Source: Brachypodium distachyon (taxonomy: Eukaryota > Streptophyta > Magnoliopsida > Poales > Poaceae). From it: a stretch of 64,000 nt of DNA. The translations under genes and the position numbers were made by a program. Under the pieces are notes generated by a model. It saw only the letters and a list, made by a program, of their open reading frames with translations, was not told the DNA's origin and did not search any database. This document shows, one piece after another, positions 36,379 through 48,134 of this stretch. Within the stretch, counting starts at the first letter, position 1; each line of letters opens with the position of its first letter. Location of the stretch: the NCBI RefSeq assembly GCF_000005505.3, contig NC_016132.3:20946501-21010500 (forward strand). The letters run 5' to 3'.

Positions 36379-36575
36379 GGCAACTAGCGTCGCACCAGAG
36401 CGTTCCAGCGCGCACGGTACGAGCTCGCGATCGCGCGCTGCCGCACGCACGCGCTCGCGCAGGAAGAAGCGGGCAACTAGCGTCGCACCGGAGCGTTCCA
36501 GCGCGCATGGAAACAGCTCGAGCTCGCGCAGGAAGAAGCTGGCAACTAGCGTCGCACCAGAGCGTTCCTGCGCGC
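36379..36575 (+). repeat. Three GC-rich repeats near the right end of the MULE
   Basis: GGCAACTAGCGTCGCACC begins at 36379, 36472 and 36541. Each copy is followed by a GAGCGTTCC-GCGCGCA motif; in the first two copies, GCTCGCGCAGGAAGAAGC follows before the next copy. They look like subterminal repeats of the element. Confidence 0.85.
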
Positions 36576-36970
36576 ACACGCTCGCATGGCACCCTGATGT
36601 GGCAACCGACTGTGGCAAGTCCGCAGTTCATGGCGCGTCGCGCGGCAGGTTTCTAGCGCGAACGTCGCGCGGTATTCCAGCCCTATATGTAAAATTACAA
36701 GTCCAAACCCAATTTATTTTGGTAGCAGCAAAAAAAGACAAATTCAACATTAATAGTGGTCCTTCATTGTTTGACCCTGTCCATTTGTATACATTTTTCT
36801 TAATTCCTTCAAATGTATTTGATTTTTAACTTGAAATTTTGCACATCAGTAGAGCATCACACTTCAACAATATGATATAATTTTAAGGTTTCTTAAAAAT
36901 CTTTTTATACAAAATACATGGTTTTTATGAAGTTTGCTCCGGACGTGGGTTTTCACCGGATAAGCCCCTA

Positions 36971-37382
36971 GTAGTACTTGCCACGGCAATCTCTTAGAGG
37001 GGATCCATATGTATTTCCAACAACTCTCACATTTGGGTTTTTGTATAATATGTAATGAATGAGATTAAGAATCTATGGCACACCAGTAGTACAGTACTCA
37101 ACGATGGACCAGCACACTGGTAGTACTTGCCGTAGCAAACAATTCCGATCATTAGTTACAGAAAAAACACTCGCCTAAGATTATAACGACACCATCAAAA
37201 TCAATTGAGATACAGATTCGTGTAAAATTAAGAAAAAAAAACCATCATACATATGGCGTGCAACCTGAATTTCTAATTAAACGGCTGTATTTTACATTTC
37301 TTCACCTACATACATGCGTGTGTGTTGTAGAGTATAGAAAAGACGTCGAATTTAGTGACCCAATTGTAAAGAGGGGTTAAAA
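36971..37382. other. 3' flank of GPAT copy 2
   Basis: Spacer between the MULE right end and the stop codon of the minus-strand GPAT. Presumably includes its 3' UTR. Confidence 0.5.
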
Positions 37383-40022
37383 TCAGTGAAGCAAGAAACC
37401 GAGCACCTCCTTGACCCGGCGCTGCCATCCGGGCTTGGTGGCCGGCGCGGGCTTATTGGCGTTGACGGTGCCGTCGTTGCCGGCGAGCACCCGGTACTTG
37501 TCCTTCCGCGTGAACGTCGTGCACTCGAACCCGAGCGTGGCCGCGAGCATCCTCTGCACGTGGTTGGCGACGTCCACCGGGCTCTTCCCAGCGGCGCAGG
37601 TGGCCTCGGCGGGGAGCTGGTCCAGGAATGTGACCTCGTAGACCGGCCTCGGGTTCATGAAGAAGAAGACCGGGTCCATGGCCTTCCACCCCCTGGCCGT
37701 GGTCGGGTGGAAGAGCTGAGCCCTGTAGTCGGTGGCCACGGGCACGATCTGGTCGCTGAGCTCCGCGAAGAGCGCCGAGAAGCGCAACAGCACGGGCTCC
37801 CGGCACGTGGTGCCCTCGGGGCACACGGCCACGTCTCCCCGCGCCAGCTCCGCGCGCATCCGGGCCGCGTCCGTGGCCCGGTCGCGCGTGAGCCGCACCG
37901 TCGGGATCGGGGAGAGGATCTCGGAGAAGCGGGAGAGGGAGTAGGTCACGGCGGCCAGGCGCCGGCCCAGGACGAAGGCCAGCACCACCGGGTCCATGAG
38001 CGTCCGGTGCGTGCACACGAAGAGGACGCCCGAGGCATTATTGGTGCTGCCGTTGTCTGTGTGGGGAGGAGGTGGTGGGGGTTGACCGCGCGTGATGACG
38101 GCGCCGCCGAGGTAGGGCGCGATGTGGGGGAGGATCTGGATGGGGACGATGAGGCCGACGGTGATGCGGACGAAGGCGAGGAAGATGCCCAGGGGAAGCC
38201 AGAGGAGGAGGACGAGGGACATGAGAGGTGTCGGCTGGCACACCAGGCGGCCGTCGTGGAAGATGACCGGGCGGAACGGGGCACATTTCGGTTGCTTCGC
38301 CATGTCGTGGTCCATGAAAAACGGTGTCAGGAGTTGCTCCTGCACGGATGTATATAAGATTCAGATCATGAGGAAAGTTACTTCTAAACTTCTAAACTTT
38401 TTTCTAAGATCGAGCGTCTATTTCTAAGATCAAGAAATTGTTACTTCTAAACTTTTTTCTAAAAAAAAGACTGAAGACCCTAACCTCTCCATTGACCGAT
38501 GCACACAACCATTTCTAACACGAATAAATTGTTATTTCTAACTTAACCGTTCTGAGTGTTTTCTTATCAAGGTAACAATTCTGAGCATTCATTTCTTTTA
38601 TCTAAACGTAGGGTAAAATAAGTAGTCGCATTTTCACACTTCGGGTGTAACTCGACAGTAGTTTTAGACAGCATTGAAAATTGCACATAATCTGCGTGGT
38701 TTACTCCACTTAGAAATAACAAATCTAATGTACTCCATTATTTTCTGTTTATGTGTGATGACCTAGATTCGACTAAATGGAGGGGTCGATGAAAACTGCA
38801 AACCTATAATTTGGCAGGAAAAAGAAGGGCACAATGGATGTCCTTCCGTATATCATCAGAATATATTACATACTCCATTTTCTGATGTAATCTCTACTGC
38901 AAGCTAATAAAGTGTCAGTAAGTTTTTTAAAAATATCCTATATTTTACCTAGGTTGAATTTATGTTTAGGATAAACTTAAAGAAATGCATTCCAAAGTTT
39001 GGATCAATTGACGATTTTGTATTACGAATTTTTACAAAACCTCGTCGCAGAATTTTTTTAAAACAAAACCTGAACGAAGTTCCCATGAATCTTTTAGCAC
39101 CGAAACAGGGGGAAACAGAGTTTATTATGTATGTGGCGAAAACAGAGTTTTCTCAGGGGCAGGAGTACGGCTGTATGGGTGAGCTTATTTGGTCGCTGGA
39201 ATGGGCCAAATTTTAAAATTCCATGGTCAACGAGTTTCTGCCAGCCCGTCAAAAGGAACGAAACCCGACGAATTTCAAACCCAGGTCCGAGCTTTTTAGA
39301 ATTTCACGAAAGAGCATGAAATTTTCTCCAAGTTTACTAATCAATGTGTAATCCCTTCCCAAAAAATCTAAAATCCAAAAAAAAATCAATGTGTAACAAC
39401 GCACCTTGCAGAAGGGCAAGAAGGCCCGCGCCATTCCGGACCGGCTGCCGATACCGAGGTCCGGCCGGTCGCCGTCGCGGAAGAGCGCGCGCAGGCGGGC
39501 AGCGAGGGCCTCGTGGCCGCCGCCCCTGACGAGCCCCGTGGACCGCCTGAGCCGACTGTACTCGAGCTCGCCGCCGACCACCTCGTGCGCGCCGAGGTGC
39601 TCCCTGGCGAACCACTCCACCATGACCCGCGGCATGCGCGTCGCCACGACACGCCTCCCGGTGCACGCCCCGAACGCCGCCCAGGCCGCCGGGTCGACGT
39701 CGTCGGCCATGAACTTGGGCAGCACGGCGCGCGCCACGGCCTCCAGCTCCGCCCGCGGCACCCCAGCCGTGGCCACGAACGCCGCGCAGCGCATCGCCAT
39801 GTCCCTGCCCCGGCCACGGCCCCCCGGCATCAGCAGCTCGAGCAGACGAAGCGCCGGCCAGAGCGCCAGCAGCGCCACGAACCGCGGGAGGCCCGACGCC
39901 TCGAACGCCACGAGCATGAAGTACGGGAACGTGCACGCGTCTCGCAGCAGCGCGCCCTCCAGCTCCGCCACCACGGAGCCGCCCGCGCGCGCCGATGCCG
40001 ATGCCGCCGACATGGCCACCAT
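37383..40022 (-). CDS. GPAT: Glycerol-3-phosphate acyltransferase, copy 2 (2 exons)
   Basis: Minus-strand exons 40022-39405 and 38339-37383 give 524 residues, nearly identical to copy 1. The start reads [15 protein letters not shown] and continues into the same degenerate HAD-like motif (AELEGALL). Block I ([12 protein letters not shown]), block II ([11 protein letters not shown]), block III (PEGTTCREP) and block IV (VPVAT) are all present. The single intron sits at the same codon (after FCK) but is 1065 bp against 365 bp in copy 1. Small differences include an insertion of a few residues in a low-complexity loop ([12 protein letters not shown]) and one arginine fewer after VLGRR. No stops or frameshifts, so both copies look functional. 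An ATG nine bases downstream (40013) could also serve as start. Confidence 0.93.
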
Positions 40023-42304
40023 GTATACACACGTCGGCCGACCGAGCGACCGATTGATAATATCAATCGATTTTTTACCGAGCCGGCTCCTTCGATCGCC
40101 TCGTGAAAGAAGTAAGTGATGGATCGACGAAAGGACGAACCGGAGCAAGGGACCAAGAACGTACTCAAGCGCGGGATATAGGAAGATGGCGAGGAGCGGT
40201 GGGCAGCGGCTGGCTTGACTGCGCGCGCCCCCGATGAGCTATAGCAGGGAGTGCACGGGTCTGGTTCGGGTAAGCGGCTTGCAACCACCGGGAGTGCCAA
40301 CAAGTTACCTCGGACTGGGGAAGCGAGCGAGAGCGAGAGACAGAGGAGAGTAGAGAGTAGGCAGAGACGCTGGAGACTTTGCATGCAAACTGGCGTGGCG
40401 TGAGTAAGCTTAGGCGTGAGGGTGGCGCGGCCCGGCCGGGATCCAGGCGACGACCACCCACCTCGCAACGAACCGGATCTAACCTCCTCTGCTTAGCCAA
40501 AACAGCCCAGCCCACAGGGGTTTAGCTAATTATTAATCCAGGGAAGATTGTATTTTTCTCGTCTTCCCGTCGCGTGGTGCGTGTGAACCGCGGGTGGGGA
40601 TGGGTACGTTTTGCAGTTGCGTGGAAAGGCTGACCAACAACGTACGCACACATTGCATCTGCCGCGCCCGCGCGCCATCTCTTCTTAATCTCTGCTCCGG
40701 CCATCTTTGTGCCGTGCGCGGTTTGTGCGCGCGGAACGGCCGGCCGGGGCGCGTCGCTCTTCAATGCTGATGCGGACAGAGATATCACCGGTCAATATGC
40801 ATGTATGTCGCCAGTCGGTCGGTATTTGCACTCATCTCTTTTCCTTACGTGCTGCCTCCGTGAAATGGCCTGTCTCGTGCAAGAGTAGCTAGCTAGGCCG
40901 GCGATTGACTTGGCTAATGGTGGTTAGGAGTTGCCCTGAACTTAATTCATTTACAGTAATCTTGGTTACCAAAACACGCATCTCTGATGTTAATACTCCA
41001 GAGTAGAGCTCTTTTACGGTGTCCCGAAATAAATATAAGCCGTTTATTTGTCCAAATCTAACGGCTAACCTCGGTTGTCACTCCATCACAACAGTTGGGA
41101 AGTGCCATCTAAAAAACTGGAGATTACCTTCATATTAGGGGTAAAACTGTAACCAGGACTTTAGAATTGTGTTATCGTAAAAAAGAAGAAGCAAATGTCG
41201 CTTGTTGACATCTGAACAAATACTCCAATCCCCATTGGTGAACCCTGATCCTCAAAATTAAAGACGAGACTGACTGTGGCGGCGCTCCGCCACCGTGCGG
41301 TGACCTCCCAATGGGCTCCGCAGTCGGGACGCCCTTGTGGTGGCGCTCGCCGGCGCGGAGTCGCACATGACGGTGATCTAGAACTGCGGGCAGGCCGCGC
41401 CGGTGAACGTGGGAGTACGCGCGAGAGACAAGACCATGGCCGTGTTCCAGTTGCGCAACTCATCGAATTAGTGTTGAGAATTTAATCCATGTATTCTGGT
41501 TCATGATGTTGATCTTGTCCATTGTACCAAACAATCAATAGCAAGCTGGCAGTGCCCTCTCCATGGACGTACAAGCCGACGAATCTAGATGTGAACTTGA
41601 ATCCTTATTTTTTTTAGTCTGCTTAGGTTGTTAGGGTGTTAGTGTAGTCAATGGTGATCGGAGATAAGGATGGTGTGAGCCTGTGAGGGCAGGAAGGGGC
41701 AGAGAGAGCTGCAGTCGATACAATCCAGGGAAAGACGAAATTAGCTGAGACAAAATGACTAAGCTACCCTTGCAGCAAACGGATGGCTAGATGTGTTTGG
41801 TACTCTCACCTCTCATAGGGGAGTACTAGAGTACGGTAAAAAATTCTCCCAGAGTAACTACCGGATGCACGCAGTATCACATTAACGCATATGTATGTTA
41901 ACGAGAAAAGCTTGCACATGCAAGGAAAAATCACCGGGGGAGAGGATCGCCACCTACTCTATGGCTATATACTGTAATTGTATTGCGTCAAAGAGTAGAA
42001 ATTATTACAGAAATTGGTAGGTTCCGCAGCAAGTCCTCAATTCGTGGCTCGTTCTGGAGCACTTCTACATTTCTGGAGCACTCAATTTCCAATTTCCAAA
42101 GGAACATTGCTGGTCAGATTGATGAGAGCACACAACGAGGAGGCATGCAACAGACCCGCAATTAGGCATTAGGTACTTTGTGTGTTGTGGAAAATCTCCT
42201 TCGTATACTCATAGGCGTGCATCATGTTAAAACAGTACGCCTCCAAATTGGAAATGGAAAATCTCATCTCAAGAAAATGACAAGAAGGTCTGGTGTAGAA
42301 GCTA
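40023..42304. other. GPAT copy 2 upstream region and spacer
   Basis: The first few hundred bases should be the leader and promoter of the minus-strand GPAT. A GC-rich patch at 41280-41470 can be translated into pieces such as NCGQAAPVNVGVRARDKT with a stop just before; it may be a decayed coding fragment, but I cannot name it. The remainder shows nothing supported. Confidence 0.4.
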
Positions 42305-44355
42305 CTCTCTGATTCTAAATTCTTGACTTAAATTTGCATAAATATTTTTTCGAAAAAACGCAAAGCTTGCGTCTCGATGCATTGATAGAAAGAAAATAAT
42401 TACAAGCTCAAGAAAAAACCGATACAACCAAGCACTCAAGACAACACCACAACCAACGGGCGCTGGACAAGCATTACAACCGACACAACCTAACAACCCT
42501 CAGCCTAAATGCCACCCACACAAGCGCTGGACACGACAAACCTACCAAAACCTACGCCACAAGAGTAGAGAATTCAACTCTATAAAGAAGTCAAAGTTGG
42601 GCCACTCCCGCTTTGAAGAGGATGGCAAGTCGAAGCGCTGCGGACCGCTGGCCTCAATACAACATGGTGTAGAAGCCCCGAAACCGCCAATTGCCGTTCG
42701 CACCCTGAACACTGTACTGTCACACATCACCGCACCCCTTGCCAGAAGCAAATTGAGCCAGCAACCACCAGTTGAAGCTCGTCGAGTGCGCCCATGCGAC
42801 CAAGACACCGCAGCAAAGGATCCTCCGCAATGCTCTACCCAAGCCACCCAAGGTAGTCACACTAGCAACCATGACTTCCCCGCCGGAGCCAAGACGTGTG
42901 CCACCCACATGCACACCAACCGAGGGTCAGACCACCAAGAACAACGCCTCCAACGAGGAAGCGACGTCGATGCCGCCGCCATTGTCCGATCTTCCCAGAT
43001 CTGAGTTTTCACCCGGGGACTAAACCGTGGGGTTGGGGGTGAATCGAGGCTCCTCGACAACGCCACCAAGGAGGAAACGACGCCCAAGGGCGCCGCCGTC
43101 GTCGGCACTAACATAAGTCAGGTAGGGCTTTCGCCCGGAGCACCATGACCACTCACACATGGGTGACCTTCCCGTAAGGACCCATCAGCAAACCCATTGT
43201 ATTATCAGCAACCACGCTAGTTTGAGAACCTGGTGGTCTTGCCATCCTGCCACCAGAGGCCACCACATGCCGCACGGCAAGGTCAACAAGGACCAACCAC
43301 GACACCATCTCCTAAAGGAGCTGGCCACCGCAGTCGAAAGGCCTGTGCACTGGCATACCCAGGTCTGCATCGTGGAATGCTCAAACCTGTGACATGCCAT
43401 CGGCGCACATGGCAACACCCAAGAAAATAGATGCCACCGGATACTGGCCAAGGCGCATCTCACATCAACCAGCAAGAAGCAGCCGCCCCCAGCATCAGGC
43501 CGCCAACCAACGCCCTCCTCCCATCGGACGCCGGACAACCCCACGGAGCTAGCTTTGCCAGCCACCGCATTAAGCACACCTCTGACAGCCCCGCCAACAC
43601 TAGCATCTCGCCGGCCACCAAAGGAACAAGCACAACCAAAGCTAGTGCCTTTTGAGTTGATGACAGACCCTCCTCAAGCACACGGATCTGGACCAACGAC
43701 GCCGGACAACAGGATAAGGCAGCACGTCCAGAGCACCACTGCAACACCAAACAGCGGGCTTCGTTCCACCGCACCGGCGTGCAGCAGCAGGCCGTGGCAC
43801 GCAGCCACCAAGGACGCTGGCAGCCCGCCAACCCGCGGGCCGCCAAGCCAACATCCACGCTGTCGTCAGCCTGCAGTGAACATCCGCGCGGCGCCAAGAT
43901 CGAAGGGCAGCGAGCACCCGAGGCGTCAAAATCCTAGACGAGAGGGGCACAAGACCTGAGTTGGAAGTAGGGGAGGAGGAAGAGGTGGCCACAATGCCCG
44001 CGCCGCTCGCCGCCGAGAAGCGCCGCCCCCGTCCAACACCGCCGCCAACCGCAAGGTGGAGCAGCGCGAGGGAAGAGGGCGCGGGAGAGGCTGCCGTCCA
44101 GAAGCGCAGGGGTGAGGGCGCAGGAGAGGTCCTGCCGCCGTCGCCGGCCGGCCGGCGGCCACCGGCGACGGCGGCGAGGGGCGCAAGAAGGGAGGCAGCA
44201 CCTAGGGTTTGGGCCGAGGGGGTCGCCCCGTGAGTTGCCTGGGGCGGTTCACGAGACGTGGGAGTCACAATTTTTGCCCAAATATGGATGTATCTATTTT
44301 TAAAAAGCGTGTAGATACATGTAATATTTCGACAACAATTTAGGATCGGAGGGAG
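42305..44355. mobile_element. Stowaway MITE split by a retroposon
   Basis: The left part 42305-42345 (CTCTCTGATTCTAAATTCTT) and the right part from about 44275 to 44355 (ending ACAATTTAGGATCGGAGGGAG) together rebuild the same 113-bp MITE found intact at 50299-50411 and 50933-51045. TA flanks are at 42303-42304 and 44356-44357. Confidence 0.88.
42346..44268 (-). mobile_element. LINE-like non-autonomous retroposon inserted in the MITE
   Basis: About 1.9 kb in minus orientation. It starts with a GC-rich 5' region (AAACCCTAGG word at about 44205) and ends with TTTCTTTCTATCAATGCATC, GCAAGCTTTGCG and a TTTTTTCGAAAAAA tail, as grass LINE-type sequences do. No endonuclease or reverse transcriptase is recognisable in any frame. 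MITE sequence around the break is duplicated imperfectly (AAATTTGCATAAATAT left, AATTTTTGCCCAAATAT right), consistent with an aged target duplication. Confidence 0.7.
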
Positions 44356-45181
44356 TAGCAAAGAGCGAGAAAACACAAGGGATGTGAAGACTTCAGAATT
44401 GTTGGCATTTCCAGTTTTTGTTTCCTGAGATTCAGGTGCTAAATAGCAATAAAGTAAAAACTACTAATAGGTTAGCCGTTGAACTTCTAAGCACTCGGAG
44501 TCAAAGTGAAAATCAAAGGTGGTGACATAACGAGTAGTTCAAAAGCAGAGGTAAAGTGAGTTGAAGTTGGCTCACTATGGCTCTTCTTACATCTTTCTCT
44601 TTTATCTTCAGAACTGTACCACTGCTTATTGTTATTTCTTCAGCCAGTTAGTCCTGAGTAATGAACTCTCATTGACCTTGTCACACTCTACGACATGTGT
44701 ATGATATGTTAAACGACGTATATATCATCTTCCTCGTAAGATAAAAGATGCAATTGTTCAAACCGACAATAACTGGACGAGGGGAGGGTCGTATGTTTGT
44801 GCGTACTCCATCAATCTCATATCAAAAACATGTTGTTATTCAGTCTGGAAACAGATCGATACTTATGATACCAGCATGTCAGTAGTCCGTCGTTATTACG
44901 AAAACAGCTTGAATTTAAACCTTACGTCGCAGTTTCCATCGGCATTGGATCAGCGAGAGATGACGCGGCTGCCGACGTCAAACCTGTTGAACAGGACGCA
45001 CGCAGCAGTGTCTCTAACAAATTTTCTCCCCCGGATAATAGTGGCCGAAGATGATCAAAATAGCAAGTAATATAGCGACGCCATGGCGTTTTCACACGCT
45101 GTTTTCTGGGTGTGGAGAGATTAATTGCTGCCGAGACCGCTGATTAAACGGGGGCCTCTGAATTTCGATTTGACCCGTTAA
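44356..45181. other. Intergenic, nothing recognised
   Basis: AT-rich spacer without a supported gene. Confidence 0.4.
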
Positions 45182-45297
45182 GCCCTGTTCGTTTTGTCCC
45201 AGCCCGGCTGGGATCAACCGGGATTATCAAGATTTTAGCACAAATTTCCGTTGATGCCGCCTGATCCCCGCCGGGAAACCCACAAACGAACGAGCCC
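45182..45297. mobile_element. Small MITE, Tourist/Harbinger-like
   Basis: About 116 bp with imperfect terminal inverted repeats: GCCCTGTTCGTTTTGTCCC on the left and, reading inward from the right, GGGCTCGTTCGTTTGTGGG. TAA at 45179-45181 and 45298-45300 fits a 3-bp TAA target duplication. Confidence 0.6.
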
Positions 45298-46859
45298 TAA
45301 GTTGGGAGATGGCGAGTAAGCACAGGCACACACAGGCCACAGGCATGGCGATGAGTTCGATGGAGACAGGAGAACAGCGCTGAACCTTCTGGTAGTATCC
45401 CTGTGATTGATGGAGGGAGACAACTGTGCGTACGTGCTGATCTAGTATTTGACAATTGCCGATTCACTCATTCACTAGCTGTTGAAAATATTATTGGCAT
45501 GTGGAAATCAGAAGTGTTCTTGTGCAATGGCAGGAGTCAACAGTCTAGTAATAGCAGGAGTTAATAGTCAACTAAGAGGCATTAATGTGTTAGGAAAAAA
45601 AGGGGCCAAAAGTTGGATATTTAGTCAAGTTCGAGTAGGTTTTGGGTATTTTGAGTTCAGACAAATTCAGACTTTGTGATCCCTATCAGGGACTGGTGAG
45701 TCATGTTACGTAGACGCTTACAAATATTAGCAAAAAAAAAATTGCTCATGTTTTCTGACAGATTCATGTGAATTCGAGAGGGGGTACTGACCAAATCTAA
45801 CCAATCATTTCGAGAGAAACTCTCTCCGTTCTTTTGTGCAAGTTGTTCTAGTTTTGTTCTAAATAAAACTTTAAAATTTTGACCAAGTCTATAGAAAAGT
45901 ACATTAATATATGTACTTAAATATAGTGTAAAACTTTCAAACTTTTTGACGTTATAGATACAATTTGTATGAATCATGTCACAAGAAGTTAAATCTGATA
46001 CCCGTAAAAAAAATAAGTTAAATCCAAACTAGAAAAAGGCTCAAGAAGCGTGAAAAAAAAAATCAAGCTCTTGTTGCTAGCTTTTTGTGTCGTGTGTGTG
46101 TGCGCGCGTGCGCTTCACGGGCTACAAGGTAAGTTTAAATTTAAATTCGATGAAGCAACTAGATACTTGTAGTATCGGTGTTGACTTCAAAATAACCTCG
46201 CTCTAGTCCCCTCTCCTATAAAACCATCTATGATTCCACCTCTGTCGTTACCCTTCCTCCATCTATGGATCGTCAACCTTCTCCTCCTCCATTGGCTCCG
46301 CGTTTCGATAAATCTTCATTTTTCAAGAATCCGCGATGGCGAGACGATGTTGGCATGGAAAAAGGTCTCCTTGATTTGGCCTCGTTACGGTGGTGCTCTC
46401 TACCGTCAGGGGCGTGTGGAAGATGGTGTGGTCCTCGGAGAGGTGGTGATCGGCAGATCGTAGCACTTCATTGTTGAGATCGTCTTTGAGACTCCGATTC
46501 CCCTCAAGTCCGTCCGCCAAGACAGATTTGATGACGGAGCCGCGACGTAGATTCCTGTCGTCCCCTGGTTAGGTTTCCTGCCATTTAACTGTGGCTCCTA
46601 GACACTGGTCCTTAGGGACACGTGCATGAGTACTTTTCGACTGTTTTCGACATCGACACGTCATCGGTTTGTTCTGGCGACGGCAGTGGTCGTTAAGTAG
46701 TCTCGGAAACTCGATATGATTTCTATTATGTTTAAGGTGCTTTGTAAACCATTTGTAATAGCGAGCATTTAAGTTATTTTTATTATAGGTCGGTGTCCTT
46801 CAATTTATTTATCCTAAATCATAAGGAGCTGATGTTCTTTATTTGGTTTCCTTGCGCGC
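45298..46859. other. Intergenic; possible small transcribed unit at 46215-46480
   Basis: A CCTATAAAACC box at about 46215 precedes a 70-codon frame at 46265 (MDRQPSPPPLAPRFDKSS) and a long non-coding tail. It resembles a degenerate retroposon more than a gene. A truncated MITE-like end may lie near 45830. Nothing is firm. Confidence 0.3.
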
Positions 46860-47930
46860 ACGGTTTTCATTGGTCGAGTAGTTTCCAGCGCGGAGTTGAT
46901 TTTGTTCGTGCGCATTGTCATTTCGCGCGAACGGTGCCTGCTGACCATGTGCGATGCTGATTAGCCATGCGTGCATTTTGTACTTATCAGTGATGAGTTC
47001 TGTCTTGGATGCATAGGTGCATGTATGCATTTTGTACTAACTAATTTTGAAACTTAAAATATTTTATAGCTCGAACCGCTTGTACGATTCACAAACCGTT
47101 TTCACTATTGGCTTCGTATCAACGAGAGCTTCAAAACTAGATCCCACTCGAATATCTATCGATGAATTTTTTTTTATTTTCCGTGTTACCAAGCGATAAT
47201 GCACAAGTTACCATCATACTCCGGAAGAACTTACCACCGTTAGCGTGTGATAACTTGGTACTAACAGAGTGGCAATTTCATAAATTGTTAGGTGGTAATT
47301 TTAATGCATAGATAACCTTGCATCCTATTTTCTAGGAAGTTGTCATGTGGTAACTTCCAACTAACGGGACGGCAACTTCATATATTATTGGGTAGTAACT
47401 TTCGACGCATAAGTAACCATCCTATTTTTTATAAAGTTTTCATGTGGTAACTTGTTAGGAATATGAACAGTAACTTCCTATTTTATCTGGATGGTAACTT
47501 TAATGCATAAGTAACCATCTTTTTTATATAAACTTGTCATGTGGTAACTTGTTACTAACCGGGATGGTAACTTCATATGTTATTAGATGATAACTTTAAC
47601 ACATAAGTATTCAATTCTTTTTTTTTTAGAAGTTATCATGTGGTAACTTGTTACTCTCAGGGGCAATAACTTCATATATTATTGGCCGATAACTTTTGAC
47701 ACAATTTTTTTTTTAAACATAACAGCATGGGATCTAATTTTGAAAATCTCGTCGAGACAAAATGAACCATAAAAACGGATCCAAAATTGAGTGTACGGTT
47801 TGAAATCTATAACTTTTTAAAGTTTCATATTTACTAATGCATTAACTACACCCGTTTACTTTGTGTGTTTAGTCTTGGCATACACGGTATCTGACCGACG
47901 CGCGTACGTTCGCGCATCAGCCAAGTCCAA
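46860..47930. mobile_element. Small Mutator-like or foldback element with internal array
   Basis: Inverted flanks of over 100 bp. The left flank (47049-47165; AAACTTAAAATATTTTATAG, AACGAGAGCTTCAAAACTAG, ATCCCA) matches the right flank (47725-47845) read in reverse (AAACTTTAAAAAGTTATAG, GACGAGATTTTCAAAATTAG, ATCCCA). GC-rich GCGCGAACG words lie outside both. No coding capacity. Outer borders are approximate and no target duplication was identified. Confidence 0.6.
47344..47700 (+). repeat. Tandem array, 97-99 bp period
   Basis: CATGTGGTAACTT recurs at 47344, 47441, 47538 and 47637. Each unit also holds a second GGTAACTT-CAT word and an AATGCATAAGTAACC-like word. The array is the interior of the element with inverted flanks. 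Confidence 0.88.
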
Positions 47931-48134
47931 CGGGGAAGAAACGGAGCATTCGATTCAACCGGAGCATTCGATTCGACTCGTGTCACTAGCCACCGCTTAA
48001 CCACTTGCACTGGGTTTCTGCAATTCTGCTTCGACGCAGAACAGAAGACACGTTTGCCTCTGCTCTCCTTTTCGATTGCTCATAGACCCTTCTCCTCCGC
48101 CGCTCAGTGCATCCAGGCGCAGGCAGACGCAGCC

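Larger units (their letters stand above)
18424..36970. mobile_element. Large Mutator-like element (MULE) with ULP1-like and FAR1-type genes
   Basis: The interior carries a ULP1-like protease gene (+) and a FAR1-type transposase pseudogene (-), converging. This layout is known from MULEs that picked up C48 protease genes (Kaonashi-type). The ends are inferred from inverted similarity. The left end read in reverse (AGTTT, then ATTTGCACCG, AAAA, GGT) resembles the right end (AAGTTTGCTCCG, GGGTTTTCACCG) and a third copy at 59893-60075. Borders are approximate and no 9-bp target duplication was found. Mononucleotide runs of 13-17 C or G (18812-18824, 18910-18926, 19169-19183, 27508-27524) punctuate it. 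An LTR-like insertion (31369-35086) lies inside, so the original element was about 14.8 kb. Confidence 0.65.

Noticed and set aside
37386..38357. 323-codon plus-strand frame opposite GPAT copy 2
   Set aside because: Antisense of a GC-rich exon with no family similarity; the minus strand holds a complete GPAT domain.
41160..41490. Short GC-rich frames as a gene
   Set aside because: May be a decayed coding fragment, but stops break it and I cannot name a family.
43642..44376. 244-codon minus-strand frame as a gene
   Set aside because: Lies in the GC-rich 5' part of the LINE-like insertion and runs across its border; no domain.
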